DNA from: Candidatus Arcticimaribacter sp.
GTDB lineage: Bacteria; Bacteroidota; Bacteroidia; Flavobacteriales; Flavobacteriaceae
Assembly: GCA_011526275.1 (NCBI GenBank)
Contig: WTJP01000072.1
Span: 13,104 to 44,369 of the forward strand
DNA: 31,266 nucleotides
Reading direction: 5' to 3'
A program made the translations under genes and the position numbers. The notes below the pieces were generated by a model. That model was not told where the DNA came from and searched no databases. It saw only the letters and a list, made by a program, of their open reading frames with translations. Positions 6,776 through 14,074 of the stretch are shown here, in pieces. How positions within the stretch are numbered: the stretch's first letter is position 1; every line of letters starts with the position of its first letter.

Positions 6776-7852
6776 ATGAAAAAATTTAGCCTATTCATTT
6801 TCAGTATCCTACTCACCGTGGGCTGTGCTTCCCAATACCCCGATTTAGAAGACGGACTTTATGCTGATATTCAAACCAATAAAGGGTCTATCGTGGTGTC
6901 GCTTGCACATGACAAAACCCCAGTAACAGTCGCCAACTTTGTTGCTTTAGCCGAAGGAGAAAACGAATTTGTTAGCCCTCAATTTGAAGGGAAAAAATAT
7001 TATGACGGACTTATTTTCCACCGAGTAATTGCAGATTTTATGATTCAAGGAGGTGATCCTACTGCGTCAGGTTCTGGAGGACCAGGCTATCGCTTCGACG
7101 ATGAGATTACCGATCTTACCCACAGCGGTCCAGGGATTTTATCCATGGCCAATGCAGGCCCTGGCACTAACGGAAGTCAATTTTTTATCACCCACAAAGC
7201 TACCCCATGGCTCGATGGGAAACACACCGTTTTTGGTGCCGTTGTAGAAGGCCAAAATGTAGTGGACTCTATCGCGCAAAACGACACCATTCAAAAAGTG
7301 GTCATTGTGCGTAAAGGAGCTGAAGCAAAAGGATTTGATGCTCCAAAAGTGTTCAGTGATTACTTCACGGGCATGGAACAACGCAAAGCAGAAGAAGAGG
7401 AACGTCGCGAATTGGGGAAATTGAAAACACTTGAGAAATTTGACCAACAAAAAGCCAAAGCGACAGCCACTGCTTCTGGATTGAAATACTTCATTACCAA
7501 AGCAGGAGAAGGTGCAGCCGTTACCACTACCAATAAAGCCATGACCCACTATGCGGTTTATTTCGAAGACGGCACACTCTTAGAAACCTCTATGCTAGAA
7601 ACTGCTGAGGAATTAGGTCGAGTGAACGAACAAAGACGCCTAGCCGATGCTTACCAGCCGCTTCCTGCCGATGTAAGTCCGCAAGCAGCCATGATTGAAG
7701 GATTTAAAGAAGGACTTCGTCTCTTGAAAGTTGGTGATGAAGCTACCCTCTTCCTTCCCTACAATATCGCATACGGAGAACAAGGTGGTCGAGGAATTCC
7801 TGCCAAAGCCAACTTAATTTTCGAAGTGAAAATCGTTGAGCTCTTCGAATAA
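6776..7852 (+). CDS. Dual-domain peptidyl-prolyl isomerase lipoprotein (cyclophilin-FKBP fusion)
   Basis: The 358-aa product has a lipoprotein signal peptide (LLTVGC, Cys17), a cyclophilin domain at about residues 28-180 and an FKBP domain at about 235-358, joined by a charged helical linker (about 195-230). Cyclophilin hallmarks are FHRVIADFMIQGGD (81-94), NAGPGTNGSQFFI (126-138), W145 and H150. FKBP hallmarks are YFEDGTLLETS, IEGFKEGL and LPYNIAYGEQG; the usual active-site Trp of VIEGW is Phe here. It would catalyse proline isomerisation of envelope or exported proteins from a membrane anchor, probably in the periplasm. It follows gldI by 36 nt, placing three isomerase domains in a row, and a strong terminator follows 19 nt after its stop. 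Confidence 0.93.
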   Translation: MKKFSLFIFSILLTVGCASQYPDLEDGLYADIQTNKGSIVVSLAHDKTPVTVANFVALAEGENEFVSPQFEGKKYYDGLIFHRVIADFMIQGGDPTASGSGGPGYRFDDEITDLTHSGPGILSMANAGPGTNGSQFFITHKATPWLDGKHTVFGAVVEGQNVVDSIAQNDTIQKVVIVRKGAEAKGFDAPKVFSDYFTGMEQRKAEEEERRELGKLKTLEKFDQQKAKATATASGLKYFITKAGEGAAVTTTNKAMTHYAVYFEDGTLLETSMLETAEELGRVNEQRRLADAYQPLPADVSPQAAMIEGFKEGLRLLKVGDEATLFLPYNIAYGEQGGRGIPAKANLIFEVKIVELFE

Positions 7853-7871
7853 ATAATGATCTTATTACCCT

Positions 7872-7901
7872 AAAAACCCACCCCAACGGTGGGTTTTTTT
7901 T
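7872..7901 (+). terminator. Rho-independent terminator after the PPIase gene
   Basis: Bases 7872-7882 (AAAAACCCACC) pair with 7888-7898 (GGTGGGTTTTT) around a five-base CCAAC loop, giving an 11-bp stem followed by further T residues to 7901. The A-run on the left arm makes it likely to work in both directions. It closes the DHH-gldI-PPIase unit and separates it from the DUF3810 gene, whose ATG is 16 nt further on. Confidence 0.9.
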
Positions 7902-7916
7902 GGTGTAGAAATAGAA

Positions 7917-8927
7917 ATGGAAAAACGAAACTATCTTGTTTTTAGCGCTTATCCCTTGAGTTTCCTTTTGCTTTGGTGGGCAAGGAACTATCCCCAACAA
8001 CTCGAATACATTTACGGAGAACGCCTTTATCCATTCCTTAAAGAAATCCGACTGGGGATATTTGATTTCCTCCCCTTTTCCTTTGGCGACTTTTTTTATA
8101 CTGCACTTTCATTTTTCGCCATTGGCCTAATCAGAACAGGGATAAGCGATTGGAGAAAAGGCTGCTTTCAGCTTTTCGCTGCTTTGGGTGTACTATTACT
8201 CTGGTTTCAGCTTTCTTGGGGATTGCACTACTATCGCCCTATGGCCTCAAACAACAAGGCGGTTCGCTACACCGAAGATGAATTGTTTAAAACTGCTAAA
8301 CAGCTGGCACAAGAAGCCAACACACTACACACTTTATTGGTCAAGGACGACACGAAAGCAGTGAAAATGACCAATACCTCAAAAGAACTAATTGAACGAG
8401 TGGGACAAAGAAACGCTGCAGCGGTAAAATTATCGACCTACAGCAGCATTTTAAGTTATATGGGATTTTCTGGTTACCTGAATCCCTTTACGGTGGAAGC
8501 GCATATTAATGGAGACATGCCCCAAATGAGTATGCCCATTACCATTGCACATGAAATGGCGCATCAAGAGGGAATTGCCGCTGAAAATGATGCCAATTTC
8601 AAAGGTTTTTTAGACTGCTATACCCACCCTGATCTTGATATCCGCTATGCAGCAGTCCTCTTCGCTTACCAAAAATGTATCGGATCACTTGCCAGTGTAC
8701 GACCTGAGGTTGCTAGAGAATTAAATTGCCTTCTCCATCCAGGCATTTTAGTCAACTACAGCGAGATATTTTCTTATTGGCGACAGCACCAAAACCCTGT
8801 AGAGCCCTACATTAAATCTTCCTATGACCGCTATTTAAAGGCCAACAATCAAGCCGCAGGAATTCTATCCTACAATGCCGTTGTGGGACAAATCGTTTCC
8901 TACTTCAAGCAAAAGTCAAAGCAGTGA
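7917..8927 (+). CDS. DUF3810 membrane protein with zinc-protease-like HExxH motif
   Basis: This 336-aa protein has two to three hydrophobic helices in the N-terminal third (about residues 7-23, 57-75 and 84-101), then a soluble helical region with TIAHEMAHQEGIAAENDAN at 209-227. H212, E213 and H216 form an HExxH zinc motif and E223 is a plausible third ligand, as in gluzincin-type peptidases. The family is DUF3810 of Bacteroidota; no member with an established substrate is known to me, so protease activity is inference from the motif. The gene stands alone between a strong terminator and the amidohydrolase operon; no good -7 box is visible in the 15 nt between terminator and ATG, so its promoter may overlap the terminator or depend on read-through. 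Confidence 0.85.
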   Translation: MEKRNYLVFSAYPLSFLLLWWARNYPQQLEYIYGERLYPFLKEIRLGIFDFLPFSFGDFFYTALSFFAIGLIRTGISDWRKGCFQLFAALGVLLLWFQLSWGLHYYRPMASNNKAVRYTEDELFKTAKQLAQEANTLHTLLVKDDTKAVKMTNTSKELIERVGQRNAAAVKLSTYSSILSYMGFSGYLNPFTVEAHINGDMPQMSMPITIAHEMAHQEGIAAENDANFKGFLDCYTHPDLDIRYAAVLFAYQKCIGSLASVRPEVARELNCLLHPGILVNYSEIFSYWRQHQNPVEPYIKSSYDRYLKANNQAAGILSYNAVVGQIVSYFKQKSKQ

Positions 8928-8945
8928 TTTTCATAAAATAATTCG

Positions 8946-8952
8946 TAGTTTG
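8946..8952 (+). promoter_or_regulatory. Candidate -7 box (TAnTTTG variant) before the amidohydrolase pair
   Basis: TAGTTTG lies 18 nt before the ATG at 8971 in the 43-bp gap after the DUF3810 gene. It is one base shorter than the TAnnTTTG consensus, and no clear -33 element is seen. Confidence 0.3.
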
Positions 8953-8970
8953 GTGTTCTAAAATGAACCT

Positions 8971-11949
8971 ATGAAACTAAGATTATTTCTTTTGAGCTTC
9001 GTGCTGTTTCTGCAAGGGTATAGCCAAGACTATTTCCCCAGCAACACCGGAGTCAAAAGCCCTCAGAACCATTATCAGGCGATTGTCAACGCCACCCTTC
9101 ACCTCAACCCTACAACCACAGTAGAAAAGGGTAGTTTACTCTTTAAAGAAGGGAAAATTGTAGCCGTTGGCCAAGCCATTGACCTTCCGGAAAACACCAT
9201 AATTCACGATGCAAAAGGAAAGCACTTGTATGCTTCTTTCATTGAATTGCACAGTACTTTTGGATTTCCGCCACAAAAGAGCCGAAGCAGAAGAAGAAGC
9301 GTTCAATATACCGCCGACCGTGAAGGTTACTATTGGAGTGACCACATCCGCGCGGACTATAACAGCATCGAAGATTACACCTATAAAAAAGGGGAAGCTG
9401 CCGATTTCCGCAAGGCGGGCTTTGGCGTGGTCAACACCCATCGTCCTGAAGGAATCCACCGTGGAACAGGAGTTTTGGTTGCTTTAAACGATGTAGAAAA
9501 TGACGCACAACGCTTGCTCGACGATAAAGCGAGTCAGCAATTGTCTTTTTCGAAAAGCAGTCTTTCAAATCAATATTATCCTGGATCAATTATGGGTGCC
9601 ATGGCTTTATTGCGTCAGTTCTTTCACGATGCCGATTGGTATGCTAAAGGGGGAGCGAAAAATAAAGACCTCGCCATTGAAGCCTATAACGACATCAAAA
9701 AGCTTCCGGCCATTTTCGAAGCGAATAATAAGCTTGATGTAGCCCGTGCAGCGAAAATTGGACAAGAATTTGACCTTCCCTTCGTCGTCACCGCCAACGG
9801 AAGAGAATATGAACACCTGCAGGCTTTAAAAGATTTTGACGCCAGCTTACTTGTTCCCCTCGCCTTTCCAAAGGCTTATGATGTGACCGACCCTGTTAGC
9901 ACACAAAAAATTGCTTTAAGCGATTTGCGTTACTGGAATCAAGCTCCTGCCAACCCAGCCAAAATTGCAGCAGCCAATATTCCTTTTGCCCTTACGACAA
10001 AAGGACTAAAAAAGAAAATCTCTTTCTACGCACAGCTCAAGAAAGCAGTAGCTTACGGACTAGATGAAAGCACGGCTTTAGCAGCTCTAACCAGTCGCCC
10101 TGCTAAAATTCTTAAAAAACAAAAAGAATTGGGAAGCTTAAAAAAAGGAGCCTATGCCAATTTTATCGTGACCGATGGGCCTTTGTTTGCACAGGCGACC
10201 AAGATTGAAGAAAACTGGGTCCAAGGTCAGCAACACAAAATCGTTCATCAACCTGAAATTTCATTAGACGGGAAATACAGCCTTATGCTAGAAGGAGAAA
10301 AGTACCAACTTGAAATTAAGAACAGTGCGACCAAGATTGCGGCCACAGTAAAACAAGACTCTTTAAGCTTTAAAACCAAAGCGAGCTATGCCAACGGCTG
10401 GTTGAGCTTACAACTTCAAAACAGCGACAAGTCGAACTATGCCCAACTCAATGCGAAAATCAGTAGTGCTGAACACCTTGAGGGGAAAGCAACTTCTTTT
10501 AAAGGAAATCGCGTAGATTGGATGGCGCACTTCGAAGAAGCGCTAGAAGTAAAGGAGAAAAAAGACAAAGCCAAAAACTATCCTGCACCCGTAGCGGTAA
10601 CCTTTCCAAACAACGGATTTGGTTTTGCTGAACGTCCAACAGCGCAGAATATCATTTTCAAAAATGCGACCGTTTGGACCAACGAAGCAGAAGGTATACT
10701 TTCCACTACCGATGTATGGGTGGAAAACGGTAAAATCAAAGCCATTGGGAAAGACCTTTCAGCTGAGGGTGTAAAAGAAATCGACGCCACAGGGAAGCAT
10801 TTAACCAGTGGGGTAATCGATGAACACTCGCATATTGGTGCTTCCAGCATCAACGAAGGTGGTCACAACTCTTCTGCTGAAGTAACCATAGAAGACGTGG
10901 TTAACCCCGATGACATTAACCTCTACCGCAACCTCTCTGGCGGGGTCACCACCTTGCAAATCCTCCACGGTTCAGCAAACCCAATTGGAGGGCGTTCTGC
11001 CATCATTAAACCTCGATGGGGAGAAAGTGCAGAAGGTTTATTGTACAAAGGAGCCGATCCTTTTATCAAATTTGCGCTTGGGGAAAATGTAAAACAATCG
11101 AATTGGAGCAGCTATGCGCGTTTCCCTCAAACCCGTATGGGAGTAGAACAAGTCTTTGTAGACTATTTCCAACGCGCTAAAGAATACCAGCAAGAATGGA
11201 AAGCTTACAACGCCCTACCGAGAAAAGTGAAGGCGAGAACAACTGCTCCACGCTATGATTTAGAAATGGAAACCTTGGTGGAAATTCTCAACGGGGAGCG
11301 CTTTATTTCCTGTCACTCTTATGTGCAAAGCGAAATCAACATGCTCATGAAAGTAGCCGAGCGTTTTGGGGTTACCATCAACACCTTTACGCATATTCTT
11401 GAAGGCTATAAGGTAGCCGACAAAATGAAAGCGCACGGAGTGGGTGGTTCTACCTTCTCCGACTGGTGGGCGTACAAATTTGAAGTAAACGACGCTATTC
11501 CATTCAACGGTGCTATCATGCACAGCCAAGGCGTTACCGTAGCCTACAATTCTGATGATGCTGAAATGTCGCGTCGTTTGAACCAAGAAGCAGCAAAAGC
11601 GGTGAAATACGGCGGTGTATCGGAAGAAGATGCCTGGAAATTTGTCACCCTTAACCCTGCAAAACTTTTGCACATCGACGATGAAGTGGGAAGTGTGAAA
11701 GTAGGAAAATCGGCAGACCTTGTGTTGTGGAGCGACCACCCCATGTCGATTTATGCAGTAGCAGAAAAAACCATGATCGAAGGAGTATTCTACTATGAAT
11801 TGGACCGTGCAACCGCACAGGTTGACGTGATACAAAAGGAACGCAACCAACTCATTCAACAAATGCTTTCGGCTAAAAATGGGGGTGCACCAACCCAAAA
11901 GGCACCCAAAAAGCAAGCCCGTGAATTCCATTGTGAAACTTTAGACTAG
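8971..11949 (+). CDS. Secreted double amidohydrolase-family protein, C-terminal unit intact
   Basis: The 992-aa protein starts with a Sec signal peptide (cleavage near residue 18-19) and holds two amidohydrolase-like units. The N-terminal unit (about 35-430) keeps the fold's landmarks, such as GKHLYASFIELHSTFG, but at the metal-binding HxH position it reads H94-S-T96, so one His is lost. The C-terminal unit (about 560-970) has a complete set: H619-S-H621 in IDEHSHIG, H782 in SCHSY, H808 in FTHI and D862/D863 in NSDDAE, followed by the usual LNPAKLLHIDDEVGSVKVGKSADLVLW tail motifs. Relatives include imidazolonepropionase- and dihydroorotase-like hydrolases; substrate is unknown, and a periplasmic role is inferred from the signal peptide. 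The next gene encodes a shorter relative 4 nt downstream. Confidence 0.88.
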   Translation: MKLRLFLLSFVLFLQGYSQDYFPSNTGVKSPQNHYQAIVNATLHLNPTTTVEKGSLLFKEGKIVAVGQAIDLPENTIIHDAKGKHLYASFIELHSTFGFPPQKSRSRRRSVQYTADREGYYWSDHIRADYNSIEDYTYKKGEAADFRKAGFGVVNTHRPEGIHRGTGVLVALNDVENDAQRLLDDKASQQLSFSKSSLSNQYYPGSIMGAMALLRQFFHDADWYAKGGAKNKDLAIEAYNDIKKLPAIFEANNKLDVARAAKIGQEFDLPFVVTANGREYEHLQALKDFDASLLVPLAFPKAYDVTDPVSTQKIALSDLRYWNQAPANPAKIAAANIPFALTTKGLKKKISFYAQLKKAVAYGLDESTALAALTSRPAKILKKQKELGSLKKGAYANFIVTDGPLFAQATKIEENWVQGQQHKIVHQPEISLDGKYSLMLEGEKYQLEIKNSATKIAATVKQDSLSFKTKASYANGWLSLQLQNSDKSNYAQLNAKISSAEHLEGKATSFKGNRVDWMAHFEEALEVKEKKDKAKNYPAPVAVTFPNNGFGFAERPTAQNIIFKNATVWTNEAEGILSTTDVWVENGKIKAIGKDLSAEGVKEIDATGKHLTSGVIDEHSHIGASSINEGGHNSSAEVTIEDVVNPDDINLYRNLSGGVTTLQILHGSANPIGGRSAIIKPRWGESAEGLLYKGADPFIKFALGENVKQSNWSSYARFPQTRMGVEQVFVDYFQRAKEYQQEWKAYNALPRKVKARTTAPRYDLEMETLVEILNGERFISCHSYVQSEINMLMKVAERFGVTINTFTHILEGYKVADKMKAHGVGGSTFSDWWAYKFEVNDAIPFNGAIMHSQGVTVAYNSDDAEMSRRLNQEAAKAVKYGGVSEEDAWKFVTLNPAKLLHIDDEVGSVKVGKSADLVLWSDHPMSIYAVAEKTMIEGVFYYELDRATAQVDVIQKERNQLIQQMLSAKNGGAPTQKAPKKQAREFHCETLD

Positions 11950-11953
11950 TACT

Positions 11954-13243
11954 ATGAAAAAGATATTATTTACCCTTAGTTGCTTGTGTGTTTTCGCACT
12001 TGCTAACGCACAACAAACCCCAGCAGCCAACCAGAGTAAAAGTTTGCTCATTCAAGGTGCCACCCTACACATTGGCAATGGCAGTGTTCTGGAAAATGCT
12101 GAACTCGGAATTGCCGATGGCAAGATCGTTGAAGTGGGCGCTGTAGGTTCATCGCAAAACAACTACGACACCACTATCGACGCCAGCGGCAAACACCTCT
12201 ACCCAGGATTTATCGCGGCGAACAGTACCGTAGGGATGGTGGAAATCGACGCTATTCGACCCACCAACGATTTGAACGAAATTGGGACTTTCCTACCGCA
12301 CATTCGCACTATCATTGCGTACAATGCAGAGTCGAAAGTGGTGGAATCACTTCGTCCTAACGGAATATTAACGGCACAAATCGTTCCTACCCGAGGAAGA
12401 ATTGCAGGAAGCTCGTCTGTAGTGCAGCTCGACGCATGGAACTGGGAAGATGCGAGTTTAAAAACCGACGAAGGAATTCATCTGTATTGGCCGCGCTCCT
12501 ACCGTCGTGGTAACAGCAGCAAAGGAGAAGATCCTTTGGTTTATGACCAAAAGAACTACAACAAGCAAGTAGAGGAACTCAAACAATATTTGATTGAAGC
12601 CAAAACCTTTCAAGCAGGAGAGAAACAAAAAAACCTTCCTCATGCTGCTTTAGCCGGAGCGTATAGCGGTGCACAGCAAGTCTATCTTCACGCCAAAGAA
12701 AAAAGACAGATTTTAGACGGTATTGATCTTTTGAAAAAACAAGGGATTCAACGCATTGTATTGGTCGGTGGTGACGATGCGCACCTTATCCTCCCCTACC
12801 TCAAGAAGCAGGCTATTCCTGTGATTGTATCACGTCCGCACCGTTTACCCAATACAGCCGACGAAGATGTGAAACTTCCGTTCAAAATGGCTAAATTATT
12901 AATGGATGCTGGACTGACCATTACCATCGATGTTAGCGGACGTATGGAACGTATGAACACCCGAAACCTTCCTTTCTATGCTGGAACTTTCGCAGCTTAT
13001 GGCGTAGAGAAAGAAAAAGCAGTGGAAATGATCACCCTCAATGCAGCCAAGATTTTAGGCATCGACGATCGTTTAGGTAGTCTCGAAGTAGGGAAAGACG
13101 CTACGCTTTTCATTGCAGAAGGCGATGCACTAGACATGCGAACCAACCAACTCAGCCACGCTTTAATCCAAGGAAGAGAAATTAGTTTGGAAACCCACCA
13201 AACGGAGTTGTGGAAACGTTATATGGAAAAATTCTCTCGCTAG
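11954..13243 (+). CDS. Secreted amidohydrolase-like protein lacking the HxH metal site
   Basis: The 429-aa protein has a signal peptide (MKKILFTLSCLCVFALANA, cut before QQTPA) and amidohydrolase-type ends: the N-terminal beta-sandwich strand pattern with GKIVEVG and GKHLYPGFI, and the C-terminal LNAAKILGIDDRLGSLEVGKDATLFI. At the position where active members have HxH it reads AANSTVG, and the other usual ligands are not recognisable, so it is probably not an active metallo-hydrolase. It resembles the N-terminal unit of the preceding protein and lies 4 nt after it, suggesting the two proteins pair or the shorter one arose by duplication of that unit. A structural or regulatory partner role is inference. 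Confidence 0.85.
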   Translation: MKKILFTLSCLCVFALANAQQTPAANQSKSLLIQGATLHIGNGSVLENAELGIADGKIVEVGAVGSSQNNYDTTIDASGKHLYPGFIAANSTVGMVEIDAIRPTNDLNEIGTFLPHIRTIIAYNAESKVVESLRPNGILTAQIVPTRGRIAGSSSVVQLDAWNWEDASLKTDEGIHLYWPRSYRRGNSSKGEDPLVYDQKNYNKQVEELKQYLIEAKTFQAGEKQKNLPHAALAGAYSGAQQVYLHAKEKRQILDGIDLLKKQGIQRIVLVGGDDAHLILPYLKKQAIPVIVSRPHRLPNTADEDVKLPFKMAKLLMDAGLTITIDVSGRMERMNTRNLPFYAGTFAAYGVEKEKAVEMITLNAAKILGIDDRLGSLEVGKDATLFIAEGDALDMRTNQLSHALIQGREISLETHQTELWKRYMEKFSR

Positions 13244-13246
13244 TCT

Positions 13247-14029
13247 ATGCTCCTAATTTCCAGTTCGCAGAACATCCATTTCAAACGGGTTAAAGCCCTT
13301 CAAGAAAAAGCCCGAAAACGAAAAGAAGAAAAACGCTTCATTATTGAGGGAGAAAAGGAAATCATGCATGCGCTGGAAGGCAGCTTCGAACTGGAACAAC
13401 TCTACTTAAAAGAAGGGCATATTCCCGAGAAAGAAATAGAGGAAAACAAAAGAAAAAATGAGGACATTGTTATGGTGTCCTCTCTTTTTGAGCGTTTGTG
13501 CTATCGATCTACTTCAAAGGTCATCGCTGTTACGAAGGCCAAAAATCATTCACTCTCTGATTTAAATCTATCTCAGCATCCCTTTATTCTAATTGCGGAA
13601 TCTCCTGAAAAACCGGGAAATATTGGGGCCTTGCTGAGAACCGCTGATGCGATGGCAGTAGATGCCGTGCTCATTGCCGACCCAAAAACAGAACTCTACA
13701 ACCCCAATGTCATTCGCTCGAGTGTGGGTTGTTTATTCTCTGTTCCCATCGCCATGGCTAGTCGAAGTGAGGTGTTTTCCTTTTTAAAAGAAAAAGACAT
13801 TCCTGTTTACAGTGCCGCCTTAAAGGAAAACGCACAAGCCTACACAGGTTTTGACTATACCAAAGCAACCGCTATAGCGGTAGGAACCGAAAATTCAGGG
13901 CTTTCAGAAGCTTGGATGGCTGAAGAAAGCACCCCCATTATCATTCCCATGCTTGGGAAAAATGATTCTTTAAACGTGTCGGTTGCTGCTGGCATTCTTC
14001 TTGCAGAAGTACAAAGACAAAGAAACTAA
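13247..14029 (+). CDS. SpoU/TrmH-family RNA 2'-O-methyltransferase
   Basis: The 260-aa protein has the N-terminal substrate-binding region (HFKRVKALQEKARKRKEEKRFIIEGEKEI) and the SPOUT catalytic domain with its three motifs: EKPGNIGALLRTAD (121-134, N125 and R131), VGTENSGLSE (212-221) and PMLGKNDSLNVSVAAG (234-249), which form the AdoMet-binding knot. It should methylate ribose 2'-OH groups of rRNA or tRNA; the target nucleotide cannot be named. The ATG lies 3 nt after the amidohydrolase stop, so it is in the same transcription unit despite the unrelated function. A short palindrome at 14031-14041 follows but lacks a T-run. Confidence 0.93.
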   Translation: MLLISSSQNIHFKRVKALQEKARKRKEEKRFIIEGEKEIMHALEGSFELEQLYLKEGHIPEKEIEENKRKNEDIVMVSSLFERLCYRSTSKVIAVTKAKNHSLSDLNLSQHPFILIAESPEKPGNIGALLRTADAMAVDAVLIADPKTELYNPNVIRSSVGCLFSVPIAMASRSEVFSFLKEKDIPVYSAALKENAQAYTGFDYTKATAIAVGTENSGLSEAWMAEESTPIIIPMLGKNDSLNVSVAAGILLAEVQRQRN

Positions 14030-14074
14030 GGCGTTCAACGCGTTTCATAAAAAAGAATTGCGTAAATTACTTCT

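Noticed and set aside
11260..11931. 223-codon open frame on the minus strand inside the first amidohydrolase gene
   Set aside because: It lies wholly opposite the conserved, metal-site-containing unit; its translation is rich in Phe, Cys and His without any family pattern, as expected of an antisense frame.
14031..14041. GCGTTCAACGC palindrome after the methyltransferase gene as a terminator
   Set aside because: The stem is at most five base pairs with almost no loop and the following bases are A-rich, not a T-run.
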